NCBI RefSeq assembly: GCF_021545845.1
Contig: NZ_CP088923.1
Coordinates: 2,790,001 to 2,854,000 of the forward strand
Direction: 5' to 3'
DNA from: Rhodanobacter thiooxydans
GTDB taxonomy: Bacteria; Pseudomonadota; Gammaproteobacteria; Xanthomonadales; Rhodanobacteraceae
DNA length: 64,000 bases
Below are positions 19,443 through 27,399 of the stretch, piece by piece. The translations under genes and the position numbers were made by a program. Each line of letters starts with the position of its first letter. Position 1 is the first letter of the stretch. The notes under the pieces were generated by a model that worked only from the letters and a program-made list of their open reading frames with translations, was not told where the DNA came from and searched no databases.

Positions 19443-20945
19443 ATGGCGCAGCAACCCATCACCCTCATCGGCGGCGGCCTGGTCGGCACCCTGCTGGCGC
19501 AGCAGCTGGCGCGGCGCGGTTTCGCGGTCGAGGTGTTCGAGAAACGGCCCGATCCGCGGCGCGCAGGCTTTCTGGGCGGCTGCTCCAGCGCATTCGGCAA
19601 TCGCTCCCGACATTGCTCTACCTCCGGCATCCCTGCCGTCGCCTGCGCCCGCAGCACTGGCCCATCCATGGGCGGCGGCCGCTCGATCAACCTGGCGCTG
19701 GCCGAGCGCGGCCTGCAGGCGCTGCGTACGGCGGGGTTGGCCGACGACGTGCTGCAGCGGGCGGTGATGATGCGCGGGCGCATGGTGCACGACCGCGACG
19801 GCCGCAGCGCGCTGCAGCGCTACGGCGTGGACGACAGCGAGGTGATCTGGTCGGTTTCGCGCGGCGCGCTGAACATGCTGCTGCTGGACGCGGCCGAGGC
19901 CGCCGGCGTGCGCTTCCACTTCGGCCAGTCGCTGACCGGCGCCGATTTCGGGCAGCAGCGCATCCGGCTCGCCGACGAAGCTGGCACGGAACGCGAACGG
20001 GACGCTGGCCTGCTGATCGGCGCCGACGGCGCCGGCTCCGCGCTGCGCGCGGCGATGAACGCATATGCGCCGCTGGGCGAACGCATCGAATCGCTCGGCC
20101 ACGGCTACAAGGAGCTGGAGATCCCGCCGGCCGGCGAGTTGCCGGCGGCGCTGCAGCAGCAGGGCAGCGGCCGCGAGCAGTTCGCGCTGGAGCCGCACGC
20201 GCTGCACATCTGGCCGCGTGGCGGCTACATGTGCATCGCGCTGCCGAATGCCGAAGGCAGCTTCACCGTCACCCTGTTCCTGCCGGCGCAGGGCGCCGCG
20301 CCGAGCTTCGCGGCGTTGCCTGACGTCGCGGCAGCACGCACCTTCTTCGCCACCGACTTCCCCGACCTGCTGCCGCTGATCCCGCGCTTCGACGAGGATT
20401 TCGACAGCCATCCAGTGGGCACGCTGTCCACGCTGTACCTCGAACGCTGGCACTTGGACGGCCGCGCGCTGCTGATCGGCGACGCCGCGCACGCGATCGT
20501 GCCATTCCACGGCCAGGGCATGAACTGCGGTTTCGAGGACACCGTGGCGCTGGCCGACCTGCTGGCCGCGGCGCCGGACGACAGCGCCGGGGTGTTCGCC
20601 GAATTCCAGCGCGTGCGCCAGCCGAACGCCGACGCGATCGCCGCGATGGCGCTGGAGAACTACGTGGAGATGCGCGACTCGGTGGCCGACCCGCGCTACC
20701 TGGCCAAGCGCGAACTGGGCAGCGCGCTGGCCGCGCGCATTCCGGGCCATTACATGGCGCGCTACCGGCTGGTGACCTTCACCCATGTGCCCTACGCCTA
20801 CGCGCTCGAACGCGGCCGTGCGCAGGACCGCTTGCTGGAACAGCTGCTGCGCGATACGCCGAACGCGGCGGCCGTCGACCTCGACGCCGCGGGGCGGCTG
20901 TTCCAGGCGAAACTGGAACCGCTGCCGAGACTGCGCCATGGATGA
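19443..20945 (+). CDS. kmo: Kynurenine 3-monooxygenase carrying a 32-residue insertion
   Basis: A 500-residue flavoprotein hydroxylase converting kynurenine to 3-hydroxykynurenine with NADPH and O2. The FAD motif ITLIGGGLVGTLLAQQLARRG opens the protein. GRSINLALAERGL, VMMRGRMVH, SEVIWSVSRGALN, HGYKELEIP, PHALHIWPRGGYMCIALPN and LIGDAAHAIVPFHGQGMNCGFED match the family along its length. Between EKRPDPRRAGF and GGGRSINLA, where homologues continue directly, there are 32 extra residues rich in Cys, Ser and Pro. The protein is thus longer than the usual 450-465 residues. The insertion is in frame without stops (see the repeat at 19573). Activity is therefore uncertain. The stop overlaps the next gene by 8 bp. 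Confidence 0.9.
   Translation: MAQQPITLIGGGLVGTLLAQQLARRGFAVEVFEKRPDPRRAGFLGGCSSAFGNRSRHCSTSGIPAVACARSTGPSMGGGRSINLALAERGLQALRTAGLADDVLQRAVMMRGRMVHDRDGRSALQRYGVDDSEVIWSVSRGALNMLLLDAAEAAGVRFHFGQSLTGADFGQQRIRLADEAGTERERDAGLLIGADGAGSALRAAMNAYAPLGERIESLGHGYKELEIPPAGELPAALQQQGSGREQFALEPHALHIWPRGGYMCIALPNAEGSFTVTLFLPAQGAAPSFAALPDVAAARTFFATDFPDLLPLIPRFDEDFDSHPVGTLSTLYLERWHLDGRALLIGDAAHAIVPFHGQGMNCGFEDTVALADLLAAAPDDSAGVFAEFQRVRQPNADAIAAMALENYVEMRDSVADPRYLAKRELGSALAARIPGHYMARYRLVTFTHVPYAYALERGRAQDRLLEQLLRDTPNAAAVDLDAAGRLFQAKLEPLPRLRHG
19573..19668. repeat. In-frame 96-bp insert of a dispersed repeat inside kmo
   Basis: The octamer tgggcggc occurs at 19573-19580 and again at 19669-19676, bracketing 96 bp. 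Deleting one copy plus the interior restores the expected kynurenine monooxygenase reading. The interior resembles 37925-37985 of the large palindromic repeat: about 24 of 25 bases agree over the stretch from ctccggcatcc to gtcgcctgc. The octamer could be a target duplication or microhomology. Confidence 0.7.
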
Positions 20946-21345
20946 GGCCCTGCTCGAGGCGTTCCGCGCCACCGCCTACCACGTCTGCCTGGACGCCGTG
21001 ACGTGGGCGACGATCCGCGTAGACCTGCCGTTGCCGGCCCAACTCGCTGACGCGGTCGGTTCGCGCCCGTGGGCTTTCATCACGGCATGGAATCCGCAGG
21101 CGCGCCGACGCCCGCCGGCGGAGAACCTCGTCGCCCAGCGCGAACTGCTGGCCGCGCTGCAGGAGCAGCCCGGCGTCGACGTCCGCCCGGCCATCGGGGT
21201 GGGCACCTCCGGCTGGAGTGAACCCAGCCTGTTCGCCATCGGGGCGGACGCCCACACCCTGGACCGGCTGGCCCGCGCCCATGGGCAATTGGCCTACGTG
21301 CACGGCGAAGCCAGTGGCGCCGCCCTGCTGCGGCTGCTGGACTGA
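20938..21345 (+). CDS. DUF3293 domain-containing protein
   Basis: A 135-residue protein without a known function. The AFITAWNPQARRRPPAENLVAQRELLAAL segment (about residues 44-72) is the conserved core of DUF3293, and GWSEPSLFAIG follows. The ATG overlaps the kmo stop by 8 bp, so its translation is coupled to kmo. No signal peptide or membrane segment. No metabolic link to kynurenine is known to me. Confidence 0.82.
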   Translation: MDEALLEAFRATAYHVCLDAVTWATIRVDLPLPAQLADAVGSRPWAFITAWNPQARRRPPAENLVAQRELLAALQEQPGVDVRPAIGVGTSGWSEPSLFAIGADAHTLDRLARAHGQLAYVHGEASGAALLRLLD

Positions 21346-21406
21346 CCCGCACAGCGGCAGCGCGCCGCATGGACAAGCGCCATCGGCATTGCGGACAATC
21401 AAGGTG

Positions 21407-22045
21407 ATGACCGCCGCCGATACCGCCCTGCCCCTGCTCGAAGCACGGGCCTTGAGTTTCTTTCGCCAGGATGAGCCGGTGTTCGCACCGCTGGATTTCC
21501 GTCTGCATGCGGGCGAGCTGGCCCTGGTCGAAGGCGACAACGGCAGCGGCAAGACCACCCTGCTGCGCATGCTGGCGGGGTTGCTGCACATCACCGCCGG
21601 CGAGCTGCACTGGCACGGCGAGCCGATGCAGCGCGACCGCTGCGCCGGCGAGATCCTGTTCCTCGGCCACCAGCTCGGCCTCAAGGCCGATCTCAGCCCA
21701 CGGGAAAACCTGCGCATCGCCGCCGGCCTGCACGGGGTGCGCGATGATGGGACCAGCGCGGCCTCGGTACTGGCGCGAATCGGCCTGCGCGGCTACGAGG
21801 ACGAACCGGTGCGCCGGCTGTCCGCCGGCCAGAAGAAGCGCGCCGCACTGGCGCGCCTGCTGCTGCTGCCGGCCAGCCTGTGGCTGCTCGACGAGCCGTA
21901 CGCAAACCTTGACCGCATCGGCATCGCGCTGGTGAACGAATTACTGGAAAGCCACACCGACACCGGTGGCGCGGCGATGGTCACCAGCCACGGCACGGTG
22001 AGCTTCCACGGCGGCGAACCGCGACGGATCCGCATGCATGATTAA
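21407..22045 (+). CDS. ccmA: Haem exporter ATPase CcmA
   Basis: A 212-residue ABC ATPase of cytochrome c maturation system I. Walker A is EGDNGSGKTTLLRML, the signature is RRLSAGQKKRAALARLL, and Walker B is LWLLDEPYANLD. Short, as usual for CcmA. It opens the ccmABCDEFGHI run. CcmAB(CD) releases holo-CcmE from CcmC using ATP. An AAGG motif lies just before the ATG. Confidence 0.95.
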   Translation: MTAADTALPLLEARALSFFRQDEPVFAPLDFRLHAGELALVEGDNGSGKTTLLRMLAGLLHITAGELHWHGEPMQRDRCAGEILFLGHQLGLKADLSPRENLRIAAGLHGVRDDGTSAASVLARIGLRGYEDEPVRRLSAGQKKRAALARLLLLPASLWLLDEPYANLDRIGIALVNELLESHTDTGGAAMVTSHGTVSFHGGEPRRIRMHD

Positions 22046-22063
22046 CGCCGGGAATTCCATGCG

Positions 22064-22121
22064 TGGACGCCCTCCCCTGCTTGCCCCAAAGGGACTTCCT
22101 TCGGGACAAGCCGGGGGAGGA
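22064..22121. repeat. GC-rich hairpin between ccmA and ccmB
   Basis: The arms ctcccctgcttgcccc and gggacaagccgggggag are near-perfect complements around aaagggacttccttc. It is related to the repeats at 410-504 and 42793-42914 and lies in the 84-bp ccmA-ccmB gap. Confidence 0.55.
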
Positions 22122-22129
22122 GTACAGCC

Positions 22130-22816
22130 ATGAACCGCCCCAGCCTCGCCAGCGCCTGCGCCGCCATGCTGCGGCGCGACCTCACGCTCGCCTGGCGCCG
22201 GCGCGGCGACATCGCCATGCCGGTGCTGTACGCGCTGATCGTGACCATGCTGTTCCCGTTCGCGCTGGGGCCGGAGGACACCCTGCTGCAGCGGATCGCC
22301 GGCGGCGTGGTGCTGGTCACCGTGCTGCTGGCGATGCTGCTGGCGCTGGACGCGATGTTCGCCAGCGACATCGAGGACGGCTCGCTGGAGCAGCTGGTGC
22401 TGGCGCCGCAGCCGCTGGCGCTGCTGCTGGGCATGAAGATCCTCGCCCACTGGCTCGCCACCGCGCTGCCGCTGATCGTGATCGCACCGCTGATGGCCGC
22501 GATGCTGCACCTGCCCGGCGCGGTGATCCCGGTGCTGCTGCTGGCGCTGGCGCTGGCCACGCCGCTGCTCAGCCTGCTCGGCGCAGTACTGGTGGCGCTG
22601 ACGGCCGGCACCCGGCGCTCTGGTATGCTGCTCGCCTTGATGCTGCTGCCGCTCTGCGTGCCAACCGTGATCTTCGCCGCCGGCGCCGTGGCTGCCGCCC
22701 AGCAGGGCTTGCCGTGGTTCGCGCCGGTCGCCTGGCTCGCGGCCGCGCTGGTGCTGGTCGTGGTGCTGGCGCCACTGGCCTGCGCAGCGGCCCTTCGCAT
22801 TGCCCTGGACGCATAA
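22130..22816 (+). CDS. ccmB: Haem exporter membrane protein CcmB
   Basis: A 228-residue, six-helix inner-membrane partner of CcmA. The RRDLTLAWRRRGD start, the FPFALGPEDTLLQRIAGGVVLV region and FASDIEDGSLEQLVLAPQPL are diagnostic. A ggaggag ribosome-binding site precedes the ATG. Normal length for the family; lies 5 bp before ccmC. Confidence 0.95.
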   Translation: MNRPSLASACAAMLRRDLTLAWRRRGDIAMPVLYALIVTMLFPFALGPEDTLLQRIAGGVVLVTVLLAMLLALDAMFASDIEDGSLEQLVLAPQPLALLLGMKILAHWLATALPLIVIAPLMAAMLHLPGAVIPVLLLALALATPLLSLLGAVLVALTAGTRRSGMLLALMLLPLCVPTVIFAAGAVAAAQQGLPWFAPVAWLAAALVLVVVLAPLACAAALRIALDA

Positions 22817-22821
22817 CGTTT

Positions 22822-23580
22822 ATGTCTGACTGGATTCCGCTCTGGTTGCACAAGCTCGGCTCGCCGCCGACGTTCTACCGCTTCGCCGGCGCGCTGCAGC
22901 CGTGGGCGATGGCGTTGGCGCTGCTGCTCGGCGCGATCGGGCTGTATGGCGGGCTGGTGCTGGCGCCGACCGACTACCAGCAGGGCGATGCCTACCGGAT
23001 CATCTTCATCCACGTGCCCAGCGCGTGGATGAGCATGTTCATCTACGGGGTGATGGGCGTGGCCTCGTTCATCGCGCTGGTGTGGCGGATCAAGCTGGCC
23101 GAGGTGGTGGCGATGGAGTCGGCGCCGATCGGCGCAGCGTTCACCTTCATCACCCTGGTCACCGGCTCGCTGTGGGGCAAGCCGATGTGGGGCACCTGGT
23201 GGACCTGGGACGCGCGGCTCACTTCCGAGCTGGTGCTGCTGTTCCTGTTCCTGGGCGTGATCGGGCTGTACCACGCGTTCGAGGATCGCCGCCAGGGCGC
23301 GCGCGCCGCCGCTTTCTTGGCCATCATCGGCATCATCAACGTGCCGATCGTGCATTTCTCGGTGAACTGGTGGAATACCCTGCACCAGGGCAGCACGGTC
23401 AATCTGTTCGGCCAGTCGAAGATCTCCGCGGGCATGCTGTGGCCGCTGCTGACCATAACCCTGGCGACCAAGTTCTACTACCTCGCCAGCCTGTTCAGTC
23501 GCGCACGCACCGACCTGCTGGCGCTGGAAGGCGGCAAGGACTGGGTGCGCAAGATCGCCGAAGACGAGGCCCGTCGATGA
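22822..23580 (+). CDS. ccmC: Haem-handling protein CcmC
   Basis: A 252-residue membrane protein that loads haem onto CcmE. It carries the tryptophan-rich WGTWWTWDARLTSELVLLFLF motif and conserved His residues (FIHVPSAWMSMFIYG; PIVHFSVNWWNTLHQG). The ATG at 22822 gives the usual N-terminus. Its stop overlaps ccmD as ATGA. Confidence 0.95.
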   Translation: MSDWIPLWLHKLGSPPTFYRFAGALQPWAMALALLLGAIGLYGGLVLAPTDYQQGDAYRIIFIHVPSAWMSMFIYGVMGVASFIALVWRIKLAEVVAMESAPIGAAFTFITLVTGSLWGKPMWGTWWTWDARLTSELVLLFLFLGVIGLYHAFEDRRQGARAAAFLAIIGIINVPIVHFSVNWWNTLHQGSTVNLFGQSKISAGMLWPLLTITLATKFYYLASLFSRARTDLLALEGGKDWVRKIAEDEARR

Positions 23581-23783
23581 ACGCCCTGCAGCACCTTCTA
23601 GCGATGGGCGGTTACGCCGCCTACGTGTGGCCGGCCTACGCGCTGTTCTTCGCCGTGCTGCTCGCCGACACCCTGGCGCCGCGCCTGCGTCGCCGCCGCG
23701 TGCTGGCGGAACTTCGTGTCCGCCTGGCGCGTCAGAGCGCGCGACAGGAACGCAAACCCCTTTCCACTCCACCATCTCCCTGA
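23577..23783 (+). CDS. ccmD: Haem exporter protein CcmD
   Basis: A 68-residue single-helix protein: MGGYAAYVWPAYALFFAVLLADTLAPRLRRRRVL is the standard CcmD pattern with a basic cytoplasmic tail. It stabilises the CcmC-CcmE interaction. It starts within the ccmC stop (4-bp overlap). Confidence 0.93.
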   Translation: MNALQHLLAMGGYAAYVWPAYALFFAVLLADTLAPRLRRRRVLAELRVRLARQSARQERKPLSTPPSP

Positions 23784-23801
23784 GCGGGGCGATCGACCAC
23801 T

Positions 23802-24257
23802 ATGCCCATGAACCCCACCCGCAAGCGCCGACTCACCATCGTGCTGGCCATCCTCGCCGCGGCGGCCGTCGCGGCCGTGCTGGTCGTGCTGGCGTTGCAG
23901 AACAACATGAACTACCTGCTCACCCCGAGCCAGGTGCAGTCGGGCGAGGCGGCCAGCTACAACACGTTCCGGCTCGGCGGCATGGTCAAGGCCGGCTCGA
24001 TCCAGCGCTCCAGCGATTCGCTCAAGGTCACCTTCACCGTGGTCGACGCCGGCGGCAGGATGCCGGTGGAATACACCGGCATCCTGCCCGACCTGTTCCG
24101 CGACAACCAGTCGGTGATCGCCACCGGCCACATGGACGGCGCCCGCTTCGTCGCCACCGAAGTGCTGGCCAAGCATGACGAGACCTACATGCCGAAGGAA
24201 CTCAAGGACGCCATGGCGAAGGCGCATGGACAGAAGGGAATCGAGAATCGGAAATAG
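23802..24257 (+). CDS. ccmE: Cytochrome c maturation haem chaperone CcmE
   Basis: A 151-residue periplasmic haem chaperone anchored by one N-terminal helix (about residues 10-32). The haem-binding histidine is in [10 protein letters not shown] (His about 126). [30 protein letters not shown] and the following beta-barrel strands match the OB fold. The last residues, KGIENRK, are encoded by a gaatcgagaatcgg sequence resembling the repeat tract seen further down, so the very C-terminus may have been rewritten by it. Met1 or Met3 can be the start. Confidence 0.95.
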   Translation: MPMNPTRKRRLTIVLAILAAAAVAAVLVVLALQNNMNYLLTPSQVQSGEAASYNTFRLGGMVKAGSIQRSSDSLKVTFTVVDAGGRMPVEYTGILPDLFRDNQSVIATGHMDGARFVATEVLAKHDETYMPKELKDAMAKAHGQKGIENRK

Positions 24258-24323
24258 GGCATCGGAACTCCTCAGGCCACCCCTTCCCTACCGCACCATC
24301 GCACATGACGCCATGCTTCTGAC

Positions 24324-24353
24324 GAATCCCGAATCCCGTATCCCGAATCCCGG
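24324..24353. repeat. GAATCCC tandem tract before ccmF
   Basis: Four near-identical 7-9 bp units (gaatcccgaatcccgtatcccgaatcccg) end 10 bp before the ccmF start. Reverse-complement copies of the same unit occur at 26886 and 53796. Confidence 0.7.
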
Positions 24354-24362
24354 CACCCAGCC

Positions 24363-26342
24363 ATGACCCCCGAACTCGGCCAACTCGCGTTGATCCTCGC
24401 CCTGCTGCTGGCACTGGCGCAGAGCATCCTGCCCTTGATCGGCGCGTGGCGCGGCAACCGCGCGCTGATGGCGGTGGCGCGCCCGGCGGCGGCCGGCCAG
24501 GCGGTGTTCGTCGCCATGGCATTCGGCATCCTGGCCTGGGCGTTCCTGCACTTCGACTTCTCGGTGCAGTACGTGGCCGACAACTCGAATCTGGCGCTGC
24601 CGTGGTACTACCGCATCGCCGCGGTATGGGGCGCGCACGAGGGTTCGCTGCTGCTGTGGATCCTGATCCTCAACTTGTGGACGGTGGCGCTGGCCGCGTT
24701 CAGCCAGAAGCTGCCCGAGGTGTTCGCCTCGCGCGTACTCGCCGTGATGGGACTGATCGCGGTGGGCTTCCTCGCCTTCATCATCTTCACTTCCAACCCG
24801 TTCGGCCGGCTGCTGCCGATGCCGGGCGACGGCGCGGACCTGAACCCGGTGCTGCAGGACCCGGGCATGACCTTCCATCCGCCGATGCTGTACATGGGCT
24901 ACGTCGGCTTCTCGGTGGCGTTCGCGTTCTCGATCGCCGCCCTGCTCGGCGGCGAGCTGGAGCAGGCCTGGGTGCGCTGGGCGCGACCGTGGACCAACGT
25001 GGCTTGGGCCTTCCTCACCTGCGGCATCGTCGCCGGCAGCTGGTGGGCCTACGCGGAGCTGGGCTGGGGCGGCTGGTGGTTCTGGGACCCGGTGGAGAAC
25101 GCCAGCTTCATGCCGTGGCTGGTCGGCGTGGCGCTGATCCACGCGCAGGCGGTGACCGAAAAGCGCGGCTCGCTGCGCGCCTGGACCATCCTGCTGTCGA
25201 TCTTCGCGTTCTCGCTGTCGCTGCTCGGCACCTTCCTGGTGCGCTCGGGCGTGCTCACCTCGGTACATGCGTTCGCCTCCGACCCGCGCCGTGGCGTGTT
25301 CATCCTCGCCTTCCTGACCATCGTGGTCGGCGGCTCGCTGCTGGTGTACGCGCTGCGCGCGCCGAAGGTGCTGGGCGGCAAGCCATTCCAGGTGGTCTCG
25401 CGCGAAACCGCGCTGCTGACCAGCAACCTGATGTTCGCGGTGGCTGCGGCGATGGTGCTGCTGGGCACGCTGTTCCCGCTGATCGGCGACGCGATGAACC
25501 TGGGCCGCATCTCGGTCGGCCCGCCCTACTTCGGCTTCCTGTTCCCGCTGCTGATGCTGCCGGTGGTGCTGTTGCTGCCGTTCGGCCCGTTCCTGCGCTG
25601 GGGCAAGGGCGAGGCGTCGGCGCTCAAGAGCCTGCTGCTGCGCGTGGCCATTGCCGCGCTGGCCTGCGCCATCATCGCGGCCTTCCTGGTCGACGGCAAC
25701 CTGAAGGCGATCGTCGGCGTGGCCGCCGGCGTGTGGGTCGTGGTCGGCGTGCTGCTCTATGCGTACAAGCGCTGGCGTGAAATGCCGCGCGGCCGGCGCT
25801 ACCCGACCGAGATGGCCGGCATGCTGATGGCGCACCTGGGCGTTGGCGTGTTCGTGGTCGGCGTGCTGCTGTCCGAGTCGCTCAGCGTGACCCGCGACGT
25901 ACGCATGGCGCCGGGCGAGAGCCAGCGCATCGGCAGCTACGAGTTCCGCTTCGACGGCGTGCACCACACCACCGGGCCGAACTGGACCGCCGACCAGGGC
26001 GCGGTCACCGTGACCCGCGGCGAGAAACGGATCGCGGTGATGCACCCGCAGAAGCGCACCTATCCGCGCGGCCAGGTGCAGACCGAATCCGCCGTGGACG
26101 CCGGCGTTACCCGCGACCTGTACGTGGCGCTGGGCGAGCCGATGGACGCGAACGACATCGAGGGCGCCTGGGCACTGCGGCTGTACTACAAGCCGTTCAT
26201 CCGCTGGATCTGGGCCGGTGGCCTGTTGATGATGCTGGGCGGCCTGGTCTGCGCCGCCGACAAGCGTTTCCGCCTCAAGCGCAGCGCCACCGTCGGTGCC
26301 CCGGCGACCGACGGCCTGCTGCCGCAGGAGACGCGCGCATGA
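24363..26342 (+). CDS. ccmF: Cytochrome c haem lyase subunit CcmF
   Basis: A 659-residue multi-helix membrane protein that attaches haem from CcmE to apocytochrome c together with CcmH. WGAHEGSLLLWILIL, FHPPMLYMGYVGFSVAFAF and the WWFWDPVENASFMPWLVG Trp motif (about residues 236-255) are conserved. A large periplasmic segment lies near the C-terminus. The last four bases overlap ccmG (ATGA). Confidence 0.97.
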   Translation: MTPELGQLALILALLLALAQSILPLIGAWRGNRALMAVARPAAAGQAVFVAMAFGILAWAFLHFDFSVQYVADNSNLALPWYYRIAAVWGAHEGSLLLWILILNLWTVALAAFSQKLPEVFASRVLAVMGLIAVGFLAFIIFTSNPFGRLLPMPGDGADLNPVLQDPGMTFHPPMLYMGYVGFSVAFAFSIAALLGGELEQAWVRWARPWTNVAWAFLTCGIVAGSWWAYAELGWGGWWFWDPVENASFMPWLVGVALIHAQAVTEKRGSLRAWTILLSIFAFSLSLLGTFLVRSGVLTSVHAFASDPRRGVFILAFLTIVVGGSLLVYALRAPKVLGGKPFQVVSRETALLTSNLMFAVAAAMVLLGTLFPLIGDAMNLGRISVGPPYFGFLFPLLMLPVVLLLPFGPFLRWGKGEASALKSLLLRVAIAALACAIIAAFLVDGNLKAIVGVAAGVWVVVGVLLYAYKRWREMPRGRRYPTEMAGMLMAHLGVGVFVVGVLLSESLSVTRDVRMAPGESQRIGSYEFRFDGVHHTTGPNWTADQGAVTVTRGEKRIAVMHPQKRTYPRGQVQTESAVDAGVTRDLYVALGEPMDANDIEGAWALRLYYKPFIRWIWAGGLLMMLGGLVCAADKRFRLKRSATVGAPATDGLLPQETRA

Positions 26343-26881
26343 GCCGGCTGCTGCCGTTCATCGGCTTCATGCTGCTGGTGGGCCTGTTCGGCTTCGGCAT
26401 CTGGTGGAACACCCAGCACGACCCGAACGCGATCCCGACGCCGCTGCTGAACAAGCCGGCGCCCGAGTTCAACCTGCCCAAGCTGTACGAGCCCGCGCAG
26501 ACGGTCAGCAAGGCCGACCTGCTGGGCCGGCCTTACCTGCTCAACGTGTTCGCCAGCTGGTGCATCGAATGCGGCGTGGAGCATCCGGTCCTGACCGCCG
26601 AGGGCCCGACCCTGGGCGTGGAGCTGGTCGGCTACAACTACAAGGATGCGCCCGACGACGCCAAGGGCTGGCTGGCGAAACACGGCAACCCGTATAACCT
26701 GCTGATCGCCGACGAACCCGGCCACACCGCGATCGACTTCGGCGTGTACGGCGCGCCGGAAAGCTTCCTGATCGACGCGAAGGGCGTGATCCGCTACAAG
26801 CACATCGGCCCGCTGACACCCGAGGTGATGGCGAAGGAGCTGAAGCCGGCGATCGCGGCGATGCTGAAGGAGGCGCCGTGA
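26339..26881 (+). CDS. ccmG: Periplasmic thiol:disulfide oxidoreductase CcmG/DsbE
   Basis: A 180-residue membrane-anchored thioredoxin-like protein that keeps the CXXCH cysteines of apocytochrome c (via CcmH) reduced. N-terminal helix (about residues 4-22), then NVFASWCIECGVEHPVL with the WCxxC active site, and a cis-Pro region at YGAPESFLID. The GVEHP and Glu in the active site are usual for the DsbE branch. GTGA overlap with ccmH. Confidence 0.95.
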   Translation: MSRLLPFIGFMLLVGLFGFGIWWNTQHDPNAIPTPLLNKPAPEFNLPKLYEPAQTVSKADLLGRPYLLNVFASWCIECGVEHPVLTAEGPTLGVELVGYNYKDAPDDAKGWLAKHGNPYNLLIADEPGHTAIDFGVYGAPESFLIDAKGVIRYKHIGPLTPEVMAKELKPAIAAMLKEAP

Positions 26882-27399
26882 AGTCGGGATTCGGGATTTG
26901 GGATTCGGGATTCGCAAAAGCAAAGGCATCGCCCGCAAGCGGGCTCCTACGCATGCTGTTGCTGGTCGTGCTGGCGTTCGCCGGCTTCGCCCACGCCCAG
27001 GCGATCGAGCCGATGCCGTTCAAGGATCATGTGCAGGAGCTGCGCTTCCAGCACCTCACGCACCAGTTGCGCTGCCCGATGTGCCAGAACGAGACGCTGG
27101 CCGATTCCAACGCGCCGATCGCGCGCGACCTGCGCAACCAGATCTTCCAGATGATGCAGCAGGGCAGGAGCGACGAGCAGATCAAGCAGTACCTGGTCGC
27201 GCGCTACTCCAGCTTCGTGCTGTACGACCCGCCGCTGAGCTCACGCACCTGGCTGCTCTGGTTCGGCCCGCTGCTGATCCTGCTCGGCGGCGCCGGCGTG
27301 GTACTGGCGGTGATCCGCAAACGCAGCCGTGCCGGCGCCACCGCCGGCACGGCGACCGCGGCCGACGATCGGCCGATCGACAACGGGGACGACTGGTGA
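26878..27399 (+). CDS. ccmH: Cytochrome c maturation protein CcmH, repeat-modified N-terminus
   Basis: A periplasmic, membrane-anchored thioredoxin-related subunit of the haem-ligation complex. LRCPMCQNETLADSNAPIARDLRNQI carries the active-site CPxC motif (LRCPMCQN); a C-terminal helix (WLLWFGPLLILLGGAGVVL) anchors it. The GTG at 26878 has an excellent AAGGAGG site and overlaps the ccmG stop. It gives 25 odd residues (KSGFGIWDSGF...) encoded by a GGGATTCG tract plus half a REP. The true signal peptide MLLLVVLAFAGFAHAQ begins at ATG 26953. Either the longer form is made with an extended leader, or translation starts at 26953, which lacks a good site. Confidence 0.9.
   Translation: MKSGFGIWDSGFAKAKASPASGLLRMLLLVVLAFAGFAHAQAIEPMPFKDHVQELRFQHLTHQLRCPMCQNETLADSNAPIARDLRNQIFQMMQQGRSDEQIKQYLVARYSSFVLYDPPLSSRTWLLWFGPLLILLGGAGVVLAVIRKRSRAGATAGTATAADDRPIDNGDDW
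26886..26950. repeat. GGGATTCG tract plus half-REP inside the 5' end of ccmH
   Basis: Four gggatt(c/t)-type units are followed by gcatcgcccgcaagcgggctcctacgc. The same order (tract, aaaagcatcgcccgcgagcg, ctcctacgca) occurs at 53796-53875. The CCTACG end matches the target core of the IS110 element at 47338. Confidence 0.75.
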
